64,000 bases of DNA from Paenibacillus sp. yr247 (GCF_900103825.1 NZ_FNIF01000008.1:124001-188000); one strand, 5' to 3'; positions 38,681 to 48,545 are shown, numbered from the stretch's first letter. Program-made: numbers and translations. Notes: generated by a model from the sequence alone, not told the origin.

Positions 38681-40001
38681 TTTCCTTCTTTATACTCCTC
38701 TCAGTATGGTTTTTAACCTCTTGTAATGCCGTATAGGTCGGTAAGAAATAAGTAGGCATCGGGTGGCTGAACGCATCTTGTATTGCTTTCTCTATAGATG
38801 GAATTTTGATAACTTTATTAGGATCAATACCTGCATACTTAAGACGAAGCATGATGTCTGAAGTTCGGCTGCCAGAGCAAATTATTCTTTTGATATCTTC
38901 CCTTTGCAGGCATTCAAAATCAATGTCCCAGATCCATGAAACATCTCTCCCATCCGCAATAAAGTCATTAATGAAGAAAACAATTTGCTTCTCATAATGA
39001 GTTGAGAGGATCTCTGATAACGAGACATTCATGCCAGAAGGATTTTTATTAAGATTAACGATATATGGAAATCCCTTATAAAAAAACAACTGCATTCGTC
39101 CATTGGTCAAATGAAAATTATGTAAGGATTTTTTTATGTTTCTATCCTGTATACCAAGTTCAGCTGCACAAGTAATAGCTGCCAATGCATTATAAACATT
39201 ATAGGTACCCGTCATATTCATCTGGTAGGTTTCATTTTTTAAAGAAAAGGTTAACGGGTTGCTTTGAATGTTGTCGATTTCGTAATTTGGGATTGGTCGT
39301 TCAAATCCACAGGAGCAGGAAAAAAATCCTAACTGGTTAAAATGAATGTGATCATACAGCATTTCTTCACCGCACATTGGGCAATACTTTGACTCACTCA
39401 TCCCATAATCTCCAAACATATATGCCTTTTTACCAAGTCCGTAATAAATGTTATCTTTGTTATGAGAGCTCAGACGAAAAACATTGGGATCATCCGCATT
39501 TAATATCATTTTCGTTTCTATAGGATGTATTGCCTTTTCAATATCTTTGATAAGCATGTCTATCTCACCGTAACGATCTAATTGATCACGAAAAAAATTA
39601 GTAATAATGAGCATTTGCGGAGTGATTTGTTTCAAAATAACTGGAAGACTTGCCTCGTCAATTTCCAGTACAGCATAGTCGTAATCTATATGGCCCAAGA
39701 TCGAAGTATTATTTATTAAACAAGCGGCTACCCCAGAAATCATATTTGCCCCTTCGGAATTATTCAGAATTTTCATTCCCGTTGATCTTAAGAGGTGTGC
39801 TAATAAATTTGAAGTTGTCGTTTTACCGTTTGTACCGGTTATAAAAATAAAATGTTTTATATGACGAGATAATTTCCTTATAATGTTCGGATCGATTTTT
39901 AATGCCACTACTCCCGGAAGAGTAGACCCATTATTACCTAATAATCGACTTAATTTACCCGCCGTCTTACCGCTAAAGATAGCGACATTTTTTTTTATCA
40001 T
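38661..40001 (-). CDS. murT: Lipid II isoglutaminyl synthase, Mur ligase subunit
   Basis: Activates the D-Glu carboxylate of lipid II with ATP for amidation with GatD. 446 residues: P-loop TGTNGKTTTS (about 55-64), a zinc ribbon (YCPMCGEE with SCSCGFERP), Mur ligase central and C-terminal domains (DUF1727). The start is ATG after GGGGG; upstream frame to 40067 is unlikely. Together with GatD and the deacetylase it forms a cell-wall modification operon. Amidated D-iGln is important for cross-linking. Confidence 0.95.
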   Translation of the reverse strand: MIKKNVAIFSGKTAGKLSRLLGNNGSTLPGVVALKIDPNIIRKLSRHIKHFIFITGTNGKTTTSNLLAHLLRSTGMKILNNSEGANMISGVAACLINNTSILGHIDYDYAVLEIDEASLPVILKQITPQMLIITNFFRDQLDRYGEIDMLIKDIEKAIHPIETKMILNADDPNVFRLSSHNKDNIYYGLGKKAYMFGDYGMSESKYCPMCGEEMLYDHIHFNQLGFFSCSCGFERPIPNYEIDNIQSNPLTFSLKNETYQMNMTGTYNVYNALAAITCAAELGIQDRNIKKSLHNFHLTNGRMQLFFYKGFPYIVNLNKNPSGMNVSLSEILSTHYEKQIVFFINDFIADGRDVSWIWDIDFECLQREDIKRIICSGSRTSDIMLRLKYAGIDPNKVIKIPSIEKAIQDAFSHPMPTYFLPTYTALQEVKNHTERSIKKENESCAL

Positions 40002-40110
40002 TATCCCAACCCCCTCAACATTTTGTAACAAACTGCCCAAGATGCGAATGAAAATTAATATACCCATCCATCTGAGTAAAATACTTCTTCACTTCATTTC
40101 TTTGCAAAAC

Positions 40111-40142
40111 AAAAGACCGCCTTCAAGTGAAAAGGAGGTCTT
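40111..40142 (-). terminator. Terminator of the KimA-like gene
   Basis: AAGACC/GGTCTT outer stem with CCTT/AAGG inside, then TTTTG on the minus strand. Confidence 0.75.
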
Positions 40143-40162
40143 CATTAAAAATTTGTTTTTTC

Positions 40163-42076
40163 TTATTTTTGAAGGTGATAAGGGACCGTCGTAATGATCA
40201 CATCTTTGTGCCTGAATAACCAAGCACGCAACAGTAACGCACTTTGATTATGTAGGATATGGTGCCACCATCTTTTCGGGATGAATTGAGGCACAATAAT
40301 ATGAATATGGTCAGGTTTACCCCCTTCCCATCTTTCAATTGTTTGAATGAACCGTGAAATTGGCTCAAGAATGGAACGATATGAACTTTTGAGGGTAACT
40401 AACCTACACGGGTTTCCCCATTCCTCCCACTTCGATTCCATCTTTTCGATGGCATCATCATCAAAACCCACATAAACAGCAATCACTTCTGTTCCCAGAC
40501 TCATTGCAAAAGTAACGGTATTGTTGACGACACGATGCACGCCAGACACCAATACAATGGAAATAATCCTATGTTCACTGGGACGTGTTTGTTTAGGATC
40601 AATCTTAAGTTCCATTGCCACTTGATTGTAATGTTTTTTTACTAGGTACGAAAAGGCAACAATCAGTGGCAATACAATCAAAACAACCCATGCTCCATCA
40701 ACAAATTTGGTAATAGAAAATATCATGGCTACAACAGCCGTTATTACTGAGCCAATGAAATTAATCGTAAATTTTAATTGCCAATTTGGTCCCTTGACTC
40801 TTTTCCATCGCCGTAGAAGTCCGATTTGGGCTACGGTAAAGGAGAGGAAAACACCGATTGCATAAAGCGGTATTAATGCATTCGTTTGAGCATGAAATGA
40901 AATGATCAGAATACTGGCAAGTCCGGCTAAAACCAAAATCCCGTTGGAGTACCCTAAACGATCTCCACGATTGGTTAAGGCACGCGGTAAATAGCCGTCT
41001 GACGCTACGATTGCTGACAATTGAGGAAATCCAGTGAAGGTGGAGTTCGCGGCTAATATTAAGACAATGAATGTAGACCAAATGATGATCTGATAGATGA
41101 CCCCATGCCCAAAATAACCCTCTGCCAGTTGAGATAACATGGTATTTTTCGGATCTGGCGTAATCCCTTTTACATACAAATGGTACGAAAACCCTATTAA
41201 TGTGATTCCAGTAATGATTCCTAGGGCGATATAAGTCTTGATCGCACTTTTTTGTTTAGGCTCCCGAAAAATTGGTACTGCATTCGAGATCGTTTCTATT
41301 CCAGTTAAAGCCGAACAAGCGGAACTAAACGCCTTTAGTATCAACAAAGTTGTTATTCCTTGCGGAAACGTTCCAAAAGGTGGTGTAGCATTCTGAACGA
41401 AGCCATGCTGCAATTCATCTAAAAAGCCAGTAATTATTAAGAAAAGCATACATGCCATAAATATAAAAGTTGGCCAGGCGAAGACAACCGCAGATTCGGC
41501 TACACCACGTAAATTGATTATCACCAACAAGAAAACACAAAGGATCGCCAATGTGGTTTCGAAGGGTGCAACTGCTGGATACGCGGATGATATGGCTTCT
41601 ACTGCTGCCGATACAGAAACTGCAACAGTCAACAAATAATCAACAAGTAAGGAACTAGAAGCGATTAACGACGGCCATGATTTCTTGAAATTATCTTTTG
41701 CAATCGCATAGGCTCCTCCACCACTTGGATACGCAATAACACCCATAATATAGGATATAATCAGAATTCCAAGGAGAACCACCGTGGCGATTGTTATTGG
41801 CAATATAAACCACTTTGCCGCAGGACCAAGAGATAATAGTTCAGTTATTCCAGATTCCGGTCCATAGGCTACTGACGAATATAGATCAGCAGAAAGAATG
41901 GGCAGTGCTAACATCCAGAAAATTTTGGTGTGCTGAGCATTCAGCTCTTTAGTCCGCATTGGTCTGCCTATAAAAACCCTTTTTATGTTGGTGAAATTAG
42001 AAAAAGAGTACCAAATGGCTAATAAAGCCAGTATGATGAATACTGTTTCAACTACACTCGACAGATGCATATGCAT
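40163..42076 (-). CDS. KimA-type potassium/APC superfamily permease
   Basis: 637 residues: 12 membrane segments plus a cytosolic universal-stress-like C-terminal domain, as in Bacillus KimA (YdaO), a high-affinity K+ importer. Matching stretches include SSVAYGPESG, AYPSGGGAYAIAKDN, LLVDYLLTVAVSVSA, KAFSSACSALTGIEAI-like KAFSSACSALTGIE, and the C-terminal HILHNQSALLLR. An amino-acid permease is the alternative but is less consistent with the C-terminal domain. The start is ATG after AAAGGAAG; the frame continues to 42178. I see no ydaO-type c-di-AMP riboswitch in the leader. Confidence 0.9.
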   Translation of the reverse strand: MHMHLSSVVETVFIILALLAIWYSFSNFTNIKRVFIGRPMRTKELNAQHTKIFWMLALPILSADLYSSVAYGPESGITELLSLGPAAKWFILPITIATVVLLGILIISYIMGVIAYPSGGGAYAIAKDNFKKSWPSLIASSSLLVDYLLTVAVSVSAAVEAISSAYPAVAPFETTLAILCVFLLVIINLRGVAESAVVFAWPTFIFMACMLFLIITGFLDELQHGFVQNATPPFGTFPQGITTLLILKAFSSACSALTGIETISNAVPIFREPKQKSAIKTYIALGIITGITLIGFSYHLYVKGITPDPKNTMLSQLAEGYFGHGVIYQIIIWSTFIVLILAANSTFTGFPQLSAIVASDGYLPRALTNRGDRLGYSNGILVLAGLASILIISFHAQTNALIPLYAIGVFLSFTVAQIGLLRRWKRVKGPNWQLKFTINFIGSVITAVVAMIFSITKFVDGAWVVLIVLPLIVAFSYLVKKHYNQVAMELKIDPKQTRPSEHRIISIVLVSGVHRVVNNTVTFAMSLGTEVIAVYVGFDDDAIEKMESKWEEWGNPCRLVTLKSSYRSILEPISRFIQTIERWEGGKPDHIHIIVPQFIPKRWWHHILHNQSALLLRAWLFRHKDVIITTVPYHLQK

Positions 42077-42181
42077 AACAGACACTTCCTTTACGATTAG
42101 GTAATTATTATATATGGTTATCATTGGGATTGTTTTACATACAAATAATTTCAAACGCAAGCGACATATCATAAACATTGC

Positions 42182-42211
42182 AAAAACCCGACCTACTGAG
42201 ATCGGGTTTTC
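42182..42211. terminator. Hairpin with T-runs on both strands
   Basis: AAAACCCGA/TCGGGTTTT stem. No gene immediately upstream on either strand is obvious. Confidence 0.6.
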
Positions 42212-42475
42212 ATTATTGAGGCAAACTTTGTTTTCCTTTTTTTATTTGGAAATGAAGGTTTACCTTTATACCTCGTTTGATATATCGGAAAAGAAGATTG
42301 TCCTCAACAGGTCCTTTAGTCCCAAAAAGTCCCTCTTCAATGAATTGTCAATTTCATCGATACTAGAATAGACATTGGCAACTCTGTTGACCAGACCTGC
42401 TCTATCACGGATGAAAATATAAACAAAAATGCCGATGGTTGGAAGATTAACTAAATAAGTAAGTGTCCTATCGCT

Positions 42476-42503
42476 AAAAAAGACCCACAGCACGTGCTGT
42501 GGG
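42476..42503 (-). terminator. Terminator of the FtsH-like gene
   Basis: Perfect palindrome CCCACAGCACGTGCTGTGGG followed on the minus strand by TCTTTTTTAG. Confidence 0.85.
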
Positions 42504-42559
42504 TACTTAGTTCATATGAGTCTAATCCTCGTAAGAGAACACATGAGTTTGGCAGAAAA

Positions 42560-44290
42560 TTATCCGGAATCCTTCGTATCATAGTCGTCTTCCTCCGCCA
42601 GTTGCACCGAAGCCGCCTCAGCAATCGAATCGAAATATGCCCCGGGCTTTATCTCAGGCGGCTCAGGTCGACTATGTCCATACAATCGAACATAGATTTG
42701 CTCAATCTCCTCGCCGGTCAGATCACCTCGTTTCAGCAACTCTTCGGCAATGGCATGGACGAAGTCGCCACGGTCCCTTACTAGCTTCTTCGCATGGAGC
42801 ATCTGGTTCTTCAGCAACTCATTGATCTTTGGCCGGAGCACTTTGAGTGCATCAGCCTGAGAGCCTAACGCAAGCCAACTGAACAGCTCATCGCCCATAC
42901 CGACCATACCAAGGTATGCGCCTGCCAGCATCGTAGCCTGTTGAAGATCAGAGGTGACACCATTAAATTTCTTCCCCAGGAACTCCTCCTCTACCGCACG
43001 GGCAGCCAGACAGACTTGAATCTCAGCCAAGATTTCACTGTCACTTCTGTTATACCGTTCATGCGTTGGCTTGGTGGCAGCGAGACCAAGCGCGCCGCCA
43101 CGGCGGATAATCGTAACCTTCCAGACACGTTCATGGGGCTTCAGCAGATATTGGGCGACCGCATGGCCGGCCTCATGGTAGGCGACGTTCCGTTTCTCGT
43201 CTTCGCTCATGGAGCGGAGCGGCTGCTTAATTCCCCACTCATAGGTTTCCATGGCGGCTCGGAAGTCCTCGTAACCGGCAACCTGCGCGCCTCGTTGGTG
43301 GGCGATAACGACCGACTCGTTGACGATGTGTTTGATCTGCGCCGGGCTATATCCGATCGTGTCGAGCGCCGCCCGCTCTGAGGTAAGGGTAGAGTCCCGC
43401 TTCACCTTTTGTAGATAGTACTGAAAGACGTCCACCCGACCATCGTAGTCAGGAGAATCAACCCAAAGCTGCCGGTCGAAGCGACCTGGCCTGAGCAGCG
43501 CGGGATCGAGAACATCGGGCAAGTTGGTCGCTGCGACCGTCAGTACCGCCGGCCGCTCTGCCTTCTTGCGCCGCAGCCCGAGCGAGCGGAGCAGCTTGGC
43601 GAACCGGGAGCTGTCGAGATTCGGCGGGTCCATCTGCAAAAGCAGTTCGTTGAGCAAGCCAGAGCCACCGCCCATGCCAAACATCATTCCACCTCCGCCA
43701 GCCTGCCGCTTCATGCCGATGGCGTCGATCTCGTCGATGAAGATGATGCAGGCGCCGTAAACTGTCGCGAGCTTCCTAGCCTTCTTATAGAGGCTCATTA
43801 CCTTCAGGTTACCTACGCCGAAGAACATGTTTTGGAAACTCGGGGCCGAGGCGTAAGCAAACGGGACCTGTGCTTCATTGGCGATGACCTGAGCCAAATA
43901 AGACTTTCCGGTCCCTGGCGGTCCACAAAGCAGGAACCCCCTTATCGCCTCGCCACCCATCTCCTTGAATTCCTTGACTCCCTTGAGTAGAGTAACAATC
44001 CTTTTCGCATTTTCAACGATTTCGGGATTGCCCCGGTAATCGTCCCAGGTGGCGCCGGTTTCACCAGGCAGGATCCAGTACGTTCGCCCCCGAGCAAGAA
44101 ACCAGAAGAGGGCAACGAATTGAATGATGACCATCATAATAGCGAAAAGCAGCTGCAACACAACGCTGACAAGACTCAATCCGATCATCCAGGATGTCGG
44201 CCCCCCAGCCCAAAATAGCACGCCGACAAGAGCGAGGGCTACGAGCCAGAGAAGAATTTTACGCCACTTGATCCATCGATATCTCCTCAT
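42560..44290 (-). CDS. Compact FtsH-like AAA+ zinc metalloprotease
   Basis: 576 residues: two adjacent membrane helices (about 10-65) with no room for the extracytoplasmic domain of true FtsH, then an AAA+ domain (Walker A GPPGTGKS 123-130, Walker B IIFIDEID 182-189, SRH RPGRFDRQ) and an M41 protease domain (HEAGH at 372-376, third ligand D448 in VTSDLQQATM). A Gly/Met-rich loop (GGGGMMFGMGGGSG) replaces the usual short loop, and a basic insert (LLRSLGLRRKK) follows. Base composition is more GC-rich than neighbours, with GC-ending codons, suggesting transfer from another lineage. Probably a membrane quality-control protease. The start is ATG after GTGAGG. Confidence 0.92.
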   Translation of the reverse strand: MRRYRWIKWRKILLWLVALALVGVLFWAGGPTSWMIGLSLVSVVLQLLFAIMMVIIQFVALFWFLARGRTYWILPGETGATWDDYRGNPEIVENAKRIVTLLKGVKEFKEMGGEAIRGFLLCGPPGTGKSYLAQVIANEAQVPFAYASAPSFQNMFFGVGNLKVMSLYKKARKLATVYGACIIFIDEIDAIGMKRQAGGGGMMFGMGGGSGLLNELLLQMDPPNLDSSRFAKLLRSLGLRRKKAERPAVLTVAATNLPDVLDPALLRPGRFDRQLWVDSPDYDGRVDVFQYYLQKVKRDSTLTSERAALDTIGYSPAQIKHIVNESVVIAHQRGAQVAGYEDFRAAMETYEWGIKQPLRSMSEDEKRNVAYHEAGHAVAQYLLKPHERVWKVTIIRRGGALGLAATKPTHERYNRSDSEILAEIQVCLAARAVEEEFLGKKFNGVTSDLQQATMLAGAYLGMVGMGDELFSWLALGSQADALKVLRPKINELLKNQMLHAKKLVRDRGDFVHAIAEELLKRGDLTGEEIEQIYVRLYGHSRPEPPEIKPGAYFDSIAEAASVQLAEEDDYDTKDSG

Positions 44291-44442
44291 GGCCTCACTT
44301 CCTTTATAGACAGTTTTGATAATTCTATTACGCAAAAATATACTCGTTAATAATTTCTATCAGAAATTTCAAAAAACTATTCTTGTTATTTACTTACAAC
44401 CAGTCATACTCCCTACTTATACTAGTCCAGCTAAGAACGCAT

Positions 44443-44475
44443 AAAAAACCAACCTCCTGTTTGAGAAGGTTGGCT
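44443..44475 (-). terminator. Terminator of the methyltransferase gene
   Basis: AACCAACCT/AAGGTTGG hairpin followed on the minus strand by TTTTTTATG. Confidence 0.8.
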
Positions 44476-44479
44476 TCAT

Positions 44480-45181
44480 TCAGTTCCGGATGGCGAGCCA
44501 TCCGTCAAATTGCAAATCCGCAAAAAAGTGATACTGGGTAGAAAAACCGGTTAATGTCATCAACTCATTCATTCGAGCTCTGGTGCAAAAGTGCATCTCA
44601 TTCAGCGCATGCCTCAGTACGCTTTCTGCTTCCTGATCACTCATGGAGTTGGAGAGGGATAGCTTTCTTTTTAATGCGTGAAAATAAATCTGGAACTCCT
44701 CACTTTGCGGATCACCATTGATGTCTACCAGAAGGAGGGGAGCCCCTGGCTTTAAGCGGCTTGCGATGTTACGCAAAAGTGACTCTTTAGCTCCATCATC
44801 AGGTACAAAGTGCATTACAAGAATGCAGGTTGCCCCGTCATATTGACGCGTCTTTTCTAAATCCTGCAGTTGACCCACGTGCAATGAAGTCCTGCTTTCG
44901 ATATCGCTTCCGGCAATTTTACGTTTAGCATGATGCATCATCTGCTCACTAATATCAACACCGGTAAAGTTCCATTTCGGGTTATTTCCGCCAAAGGTCA
45001 ACAGTTCCTTGCCGCCCCCCGCTCCCACAATCAGTACAAAAGCCTTTTCCCTTAGCTGATTCTGAAGCAAGGCGTTCATTGCTACATACAGGTTATCGTA
45101 TGCGGGAAGAATTTTGCGGATCGTGACCTCATACTTGTTGCCGTACTCCGCATCAAAGTCAAAAAAAGATGCTTTACTCAT
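44480..45181 (-). CDS. Class I SAM-dependent methyltransferase
   Basis: 233 residues. Motif I is LIVGAGGGKELLTF, motif II NFTGVDISEQMMHHAKRK, motif III YDGATCILVMHFV, and a post motif LLLVDINGDPQ. The fold resembles CmoA/tRNA and small-molecule methyltransferases (DUF1698/UbiE-like), but the substrate is not assignable. GGAGG lies nine bases before the chosen ATG; the frame reaches 45220. Monocistronic. Confidence 0.88.
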   Translation of the reverse strand: MSKASFFDFDAEYGNKYEVTIRKILPAYDNLYVAMNALLQNQLREKAFVLIVGAGGGKELLTFGGNNPKWNFTGVDISEQMMHHAKRKIAGSDIESRTSLHVGQLQDLEKTRQYDGATCILVMHFVPDDGAKESLLRNIASRLKPGAPLLLVDINGDPQSEEFQIYFHALKRKLSLSNSMSDQEAESVLRHALNEMHFCTRARMNELMTLTGFSTQYHFFADLQFDGWLAIRN

Positions 45182-45295
45182 CCAAGTAACCTCCAAAAAT
45201 ATCGGTTTACTTGTATCCATATGCCAGGTTGTGTTCTGTCATACCTGTGGGATTGACGAACTCCTAAAACGTATCTCTTTATAAGACAAAACCAT

Positions 45296-45331
45296 AAAAA
45301 GAAGCAGGTCTTATGACTTATGACCTGCTTC
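45296..45331 (-). terminator. Terminator of the serine hydrolase gene
   Basis: GAAGCAGGTC/GACCTGCTTC perfect ten-base arms, TTTTTATG after on the minus strand. Confidence 0.85.
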
Positions 45332-45371
45332 GTGTCTGGCATCGAATTGAATATGATATAATTTCACAGGT

Positions 45372-46802
45372 TCATCTAACTTTTCCAAGAATCGTCTTAG
45401 GTTCCTCATTGCCGAAAGAAACGTTCTGTCGAATTTGGAGTTGGATGTTTCCATCTTGGAACGTGCAAACTGTAGTCAGGCAGAATGGCGTCTCCACATA
45501 TCTTAGCGTTAATAAGAGCGTGTTCGAATCCTGCCATGTTGCTGAGCAAAATGCCACATTTTCCTTTCGCATATATAGCGTGTACGTTCCCTCATACCAT
45601 TCGTTTCTACCAAAATAAACAGTATGCTTTCCGGTGTTATTTTGAAGCGTTACGTTGGCAGATTCCTCTGTAAAATCAATAGAAATTGTACGGAGTTGTT
45701 CTTCATTGTCTTCTAACTCGAACTCGATTCCCGAAATGTCGGTCTCCCGCGTTGAGTTTGAATGAAATCTAGGCGGTTCCAAGCGCAGTCCATGCAGCTC
45801 TTGGGTTAGCACGTCAGCCGCTTCCTTGTCGCCAGGCAGCTCCTCAGATTTCATGGCTGGCAGCAGATGCTCCCATATCGTATCAAGAACGGCTTGCATA
45901 TCTTCCAGTCCGGACGTTATTGCGATGACAGCGTCCTGCTCCGGGAGAACAATGCAGAACTGTCCGAAAGCTCCGTCACCTCGATAAGCACCGTGACGGC
46001 ATTTCCAGAATTGATACCCATACCCCTGAGCCCAGTCTATTTTTGTGTTGGAATCATTGGAAATTTGCTTAAATGTCGCTTCTTCCACCCAAGAATCAGG
46101 AATGAGCTGTTTCATAGCCCATTGACCTTTTTGCAGGTATAGCTGTCCAAACTTGGCAATATCTTCGGTTTTGATCTTCATTCCCCAGCCACCAATATGG
46201 ATGCCGCGGGGGCAGCTTTCCGAAGTAGCGCCTTGAATGCCGAGCGGTTCAAACAGTCGTGGCTGCAGGTAGTCCAGCAACGTTTGATCGGTAACCTTCT
46301 GCAAGATGGCCGAAAGCATATAGGTAGCCCCGCTGTTATATACGAACTGCGTACCTGGCTCATGCTCTACGGGAAGCTTTAAGAAATTGCTAATCCAGTT
46401 GTCGGTTACCTGCATCTTTCCCGTAGTATCTTCCGCGTGACCTGTACCCATCATAAGCAAATGTCGAATCGTCATCGCAGATAGATTTGGTGAAACTTCC
46501 GCCGGCACATCTTTGGGAAAAAAGGAGATAACCCTATCATCCAGTGAGATTCGCCCCTCTCCTACTAATAATCCGATGGCCGTTGAAGTGAAGCTTTTAC
46601 TTAAAGAAAATAGCATATGAGGACGATCAGGCAAATAAGGAGCCCACCAGCCTTCCGATACAACGTGCCCGTGTCGGACGAGCATGAAGCTGTGAAGCTC
46701 TAGACTGCGATCTTGAACTGCTTTTAGAAAACTCGTAATCGAGGCAGACGAAATACCTTGGAGCTCAGGCTTGCTTCTTGGTAAGGATAGATTAGCACTC
46801 AT
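45372..46802 (-). CDS. Class C beta-lactamase-family serine hydrolase
   Basis: 476 residues. SxxK motif in FSLSKSFTSTAIG (catalytic Ser/Lys), YxN motif in FVYNSGATYMLSA, and a hydrophobic DPLGIxG-like FEPLGIQGATSESCPRG. A roughly 100-residue C-terminal beta-rich extension follows the catalytic domain. No signal peptide, so it is likely an intracellular esterase or peptidase rather than an antibiotic-hydrolysing enzyme. GGAG sits eight bases before ATG. Confidence 0.9.
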   Translation of the reverse strand: MSANLSLPRSKPELQGISSASITSFLKAVQDRSLELHSFMLVRHGHVVSEGWWAPYLPDRPHMLFSLSKSFTSTAIGLLVGEGRISLDDRVISFFPKDVPAEVSPNLSAMTIRHLLMMGTGHAEDTTGKMQVTDNWISNFLKLPVEHEPGTQFVYNSGATYMLSAILQKVTDQTLLDYLQPRLFEPLGIQGATSESCPRGIHIGGWGMKIKTEDIAKFGQLYLQKGQWAMKQLIPDSWVEEATFKQISNDSNTKIDWAQGYGYQFWKCRHGAYRGDGAFGQFCIVLPEQDAVIAITSGLEDMQAVLDTIWEHLLPAMKSEELPGDKEAADVLTQELHGLRLEPPRFHSNSTRETDISGIEFELEDNEEQLRTISIDFTEESANVTLQNNTGKHTVYFGRNEWYEGTYTLYMRKENVAFCSATWQDSNTLLLTLRYVETPFCLTTVCTFQDGNIQLQIRQNVSFGNEEPKTILGKVR

Positions 46803-46964
46803 TCTTGTCTCTCCTTCTATACACCAGAATATGTAAAACAACAAGTCTATTATATCACTTGCATTGCTTATTTTTGCAATAAATAGTACTGCAATTTATC
46901 TTTTATCTGCTAGGATAACGTATTAATCATCGTTCACAAATATTAATGAGAATGAAAATCACTA

Positions 46965-47028
46965 TTGACAATTTAAGCTGATCTGTTTATTATAATACAA
47001 GTCGAACAACTGATAACGATTATCATTC
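46965..47028 (+). promoter_or_regulatory. Fur-regulated promoter of the iron permease
   Basis: TTGACA (46965-46970), 17 bases, TATTAT (46988-46993). GATAACGATTATCATTC (47012-47028) is a good Fur box over the transcription start. A second weaker Fur-like sequence, ATGAGAATGAAAATCA, lies at about 46945-46962, just upstream of the -35. Confidence 0.75.
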
Positions 47029-47045
47029 ATATTTGAGGTGAGGAA

Positions 47046-48521
47046 TTGAAGTTGAAAATACCTGCTCTGTTTCTACTCCTAATTTTATTGTTTCCTTCTT
47101 CTCTTTTCGCAGATACAGCTTCTGATGATCTCCAAAAAGTAAATGATTACATAGTAAAAGCAATTAATTTTGCAGAACAAAACGATTTAATCCAATCGAA
47201 AGAACAATACGATAAGTACAATACAGACTGGTATCGGATTGAAGAAGGAATTAAGAAAAAATCAAAAGGTGCATATCGCTCTATTGAAGAAAATATGGGA
47301 GAAGTTCAATTTGCTTTTGCCCAGAAACCCACAACTAAAGAATCAGTTATTTCTAGTTTGAAAAAATTGAATGAAACCAACCAAAAAATGATTTCAGGGG
47401 ACTTGTCCTCTTTCAAAGATCCAACTTCAAATGGGAAAACAACAATCGATGATCTCATTAAACTATTAGATCAAGTAAATTCTTCCTTGGATAAGAATGA
47501 TGTTCAAGCAGCTAAAGAACATATCCAAACTTTCCGAAATTCGTGGTTAGAAATTGAAGGACTTGTTTTGAGTCAATCCTCCAAGGTCTACGCAGACGCT
47601 GAAAGAGACATGGTCTCCTCCTATGCGCTGCTCACGTCGAATCCACCAAAAGTTGTAGATGCGAAGCAAACAGTACTTAACATGCGTGACTACTTGATTC
47701 CCCTTTCCTCAAAAACAAGCTACACCATGGTAGATGTAATTACCATTTTGCTGCGTGAAGGTCTGGAAGCCCTTTTGGTCATTGTCGCTCTCCTTGGCTA
47801 TTTAAATAAATCCGGACATGGTGAGAAAAAAAATTGGCTCTGGTTTGGAATAGGTGCAGGCGTTTTTGTCAGTGTTGTGATTGGCATTGTGGTCCAGCTT
47901 TTGTTTTCCTCAGGCACGTTTGGAAACAACAATTTCTTGATTGCAGGCTGCACAGGACTTTTCGCCGCTGTCATGCTCATTTATATGAGCTATTGGCTCC
48001 ACAGTAAATCAAGTATTGCTAGTTGGAACCAATACATTAACAACAAAAGCACGCAAGCGTTAGCTACCGGAAGTTTATGGTCCATTGCTATTCTAGCGTT
48101 TCTGGCTGTGTTTCGAGAAGGAACAGAAACTGTACTTTTCTTTATTGGAATGGCATCTTCCATTAGCTTGGCAACTCTGCTAACAGGAATTATGATTGGT
48201 CTTTTGATATTAGGTGCGCTTGCCTTTTTGATTCTCAAGGTCGGAATAAAAATTCCGATGAGACCGTTTTTCTTAATTTCTAGCATTCTCGTTTATTATT
48301 TATGCTTTAAATTTTTGGGCATGGGAATTCACGGTCTACAATTAGCGGGAATACTGAGTGCCAACCATACTTATGCTTTACCTACAGTAGAATTCCTTGG
48401 TCTTTATCCTACTTGGGAAAATATCATTCCTCAAGGCGTGCTTTTGCTTGCTGCAGTAGTTGTGGTTGTCTGGAAACGTCTCCGAGAACAAAAACTTCAG
48501 CACAAGATCATTATAAATTAA
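47046..48521 (+). CDS. FTR1/EfeU family iron permease
   Basis: Iron transporter, 491 residues. Signal peptide (LLILLFPSSLFA), then two helical domains (about 25-105 and 110-200), each with a W-x-x-IE ... VY-type pattern, then seven membrane helices. The FTR1 iron-binding motifs are REGLEALLVIVALLG and FREGTETVLFFIG. Starts at TTG 47046 or 47052, both after GAGG. Fur box upstream. A companion lipoprotein follows, in place of EfeO/EfeB, which are absent from the window. Confidence 0.94.
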   Translation: MKLKIPALFLLLILLFPSSLFADTASDDLQKVNDYIVKAINFAEQNDLIQSKEQYDKYNTDWYRIEEGIKKKSKGAYRSIEENMGEVQFAFAQKPTTKESVISSLKKLNETNQKMISGDLSSFKDPTSNGKTTIDDLIKLLDQVNSSLDKNDVQAAKEHIQTFRNSWLEIEGLVLSQSSKVYADAERDMVSSYALLTSNPPKVVDAKQTVLNMRDYLIPLSSKTSYTMVDVITILLREGLEALLVIVALLGYLNKSGHGEKKNWLWFGIGAGVFVSVVIGIVVQLLFSSGTFGNNNFLIAGCTGLFAAVMLIYMSYWLHSKSSIASWNQYINNKSTQALATGSLWSIAILAFLAVFREGTETVLFFIGMASSISLATLLTGIMIGLLILGALAFLILKVGIKIPMRPFFLISSILVYYLCFKFLGMGIHGLQLAGILSANHTYALPTVEFLGLYPTWENIIPQGVLLLAAVVVVVWKRLREQKLQHKIIIN

Positions 48522-48545
48522 CAATAATTTAATGGGGGTTATGAA

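Larger units (their letters stand above)
42077..42559. other. Intergenic region upstream of the KimA-like gene
   Basis: Contains two terminators (listed) and no convincing gene. A minus-strand frame of 75 codons (42266-42493) has one hydrophobic segment but starts inside a terminator hairpin with only a GTG and no ribosome site. It may be a decayed small membrane gene. Confidence 0.4.

Noticed and set aside
42266-42493. 75-codon minus-strand frame with one hydrophobic segment
   Set aside because: Its only start (GTG) lies inside a perfect terminator palindrome and there is no ribosome site.
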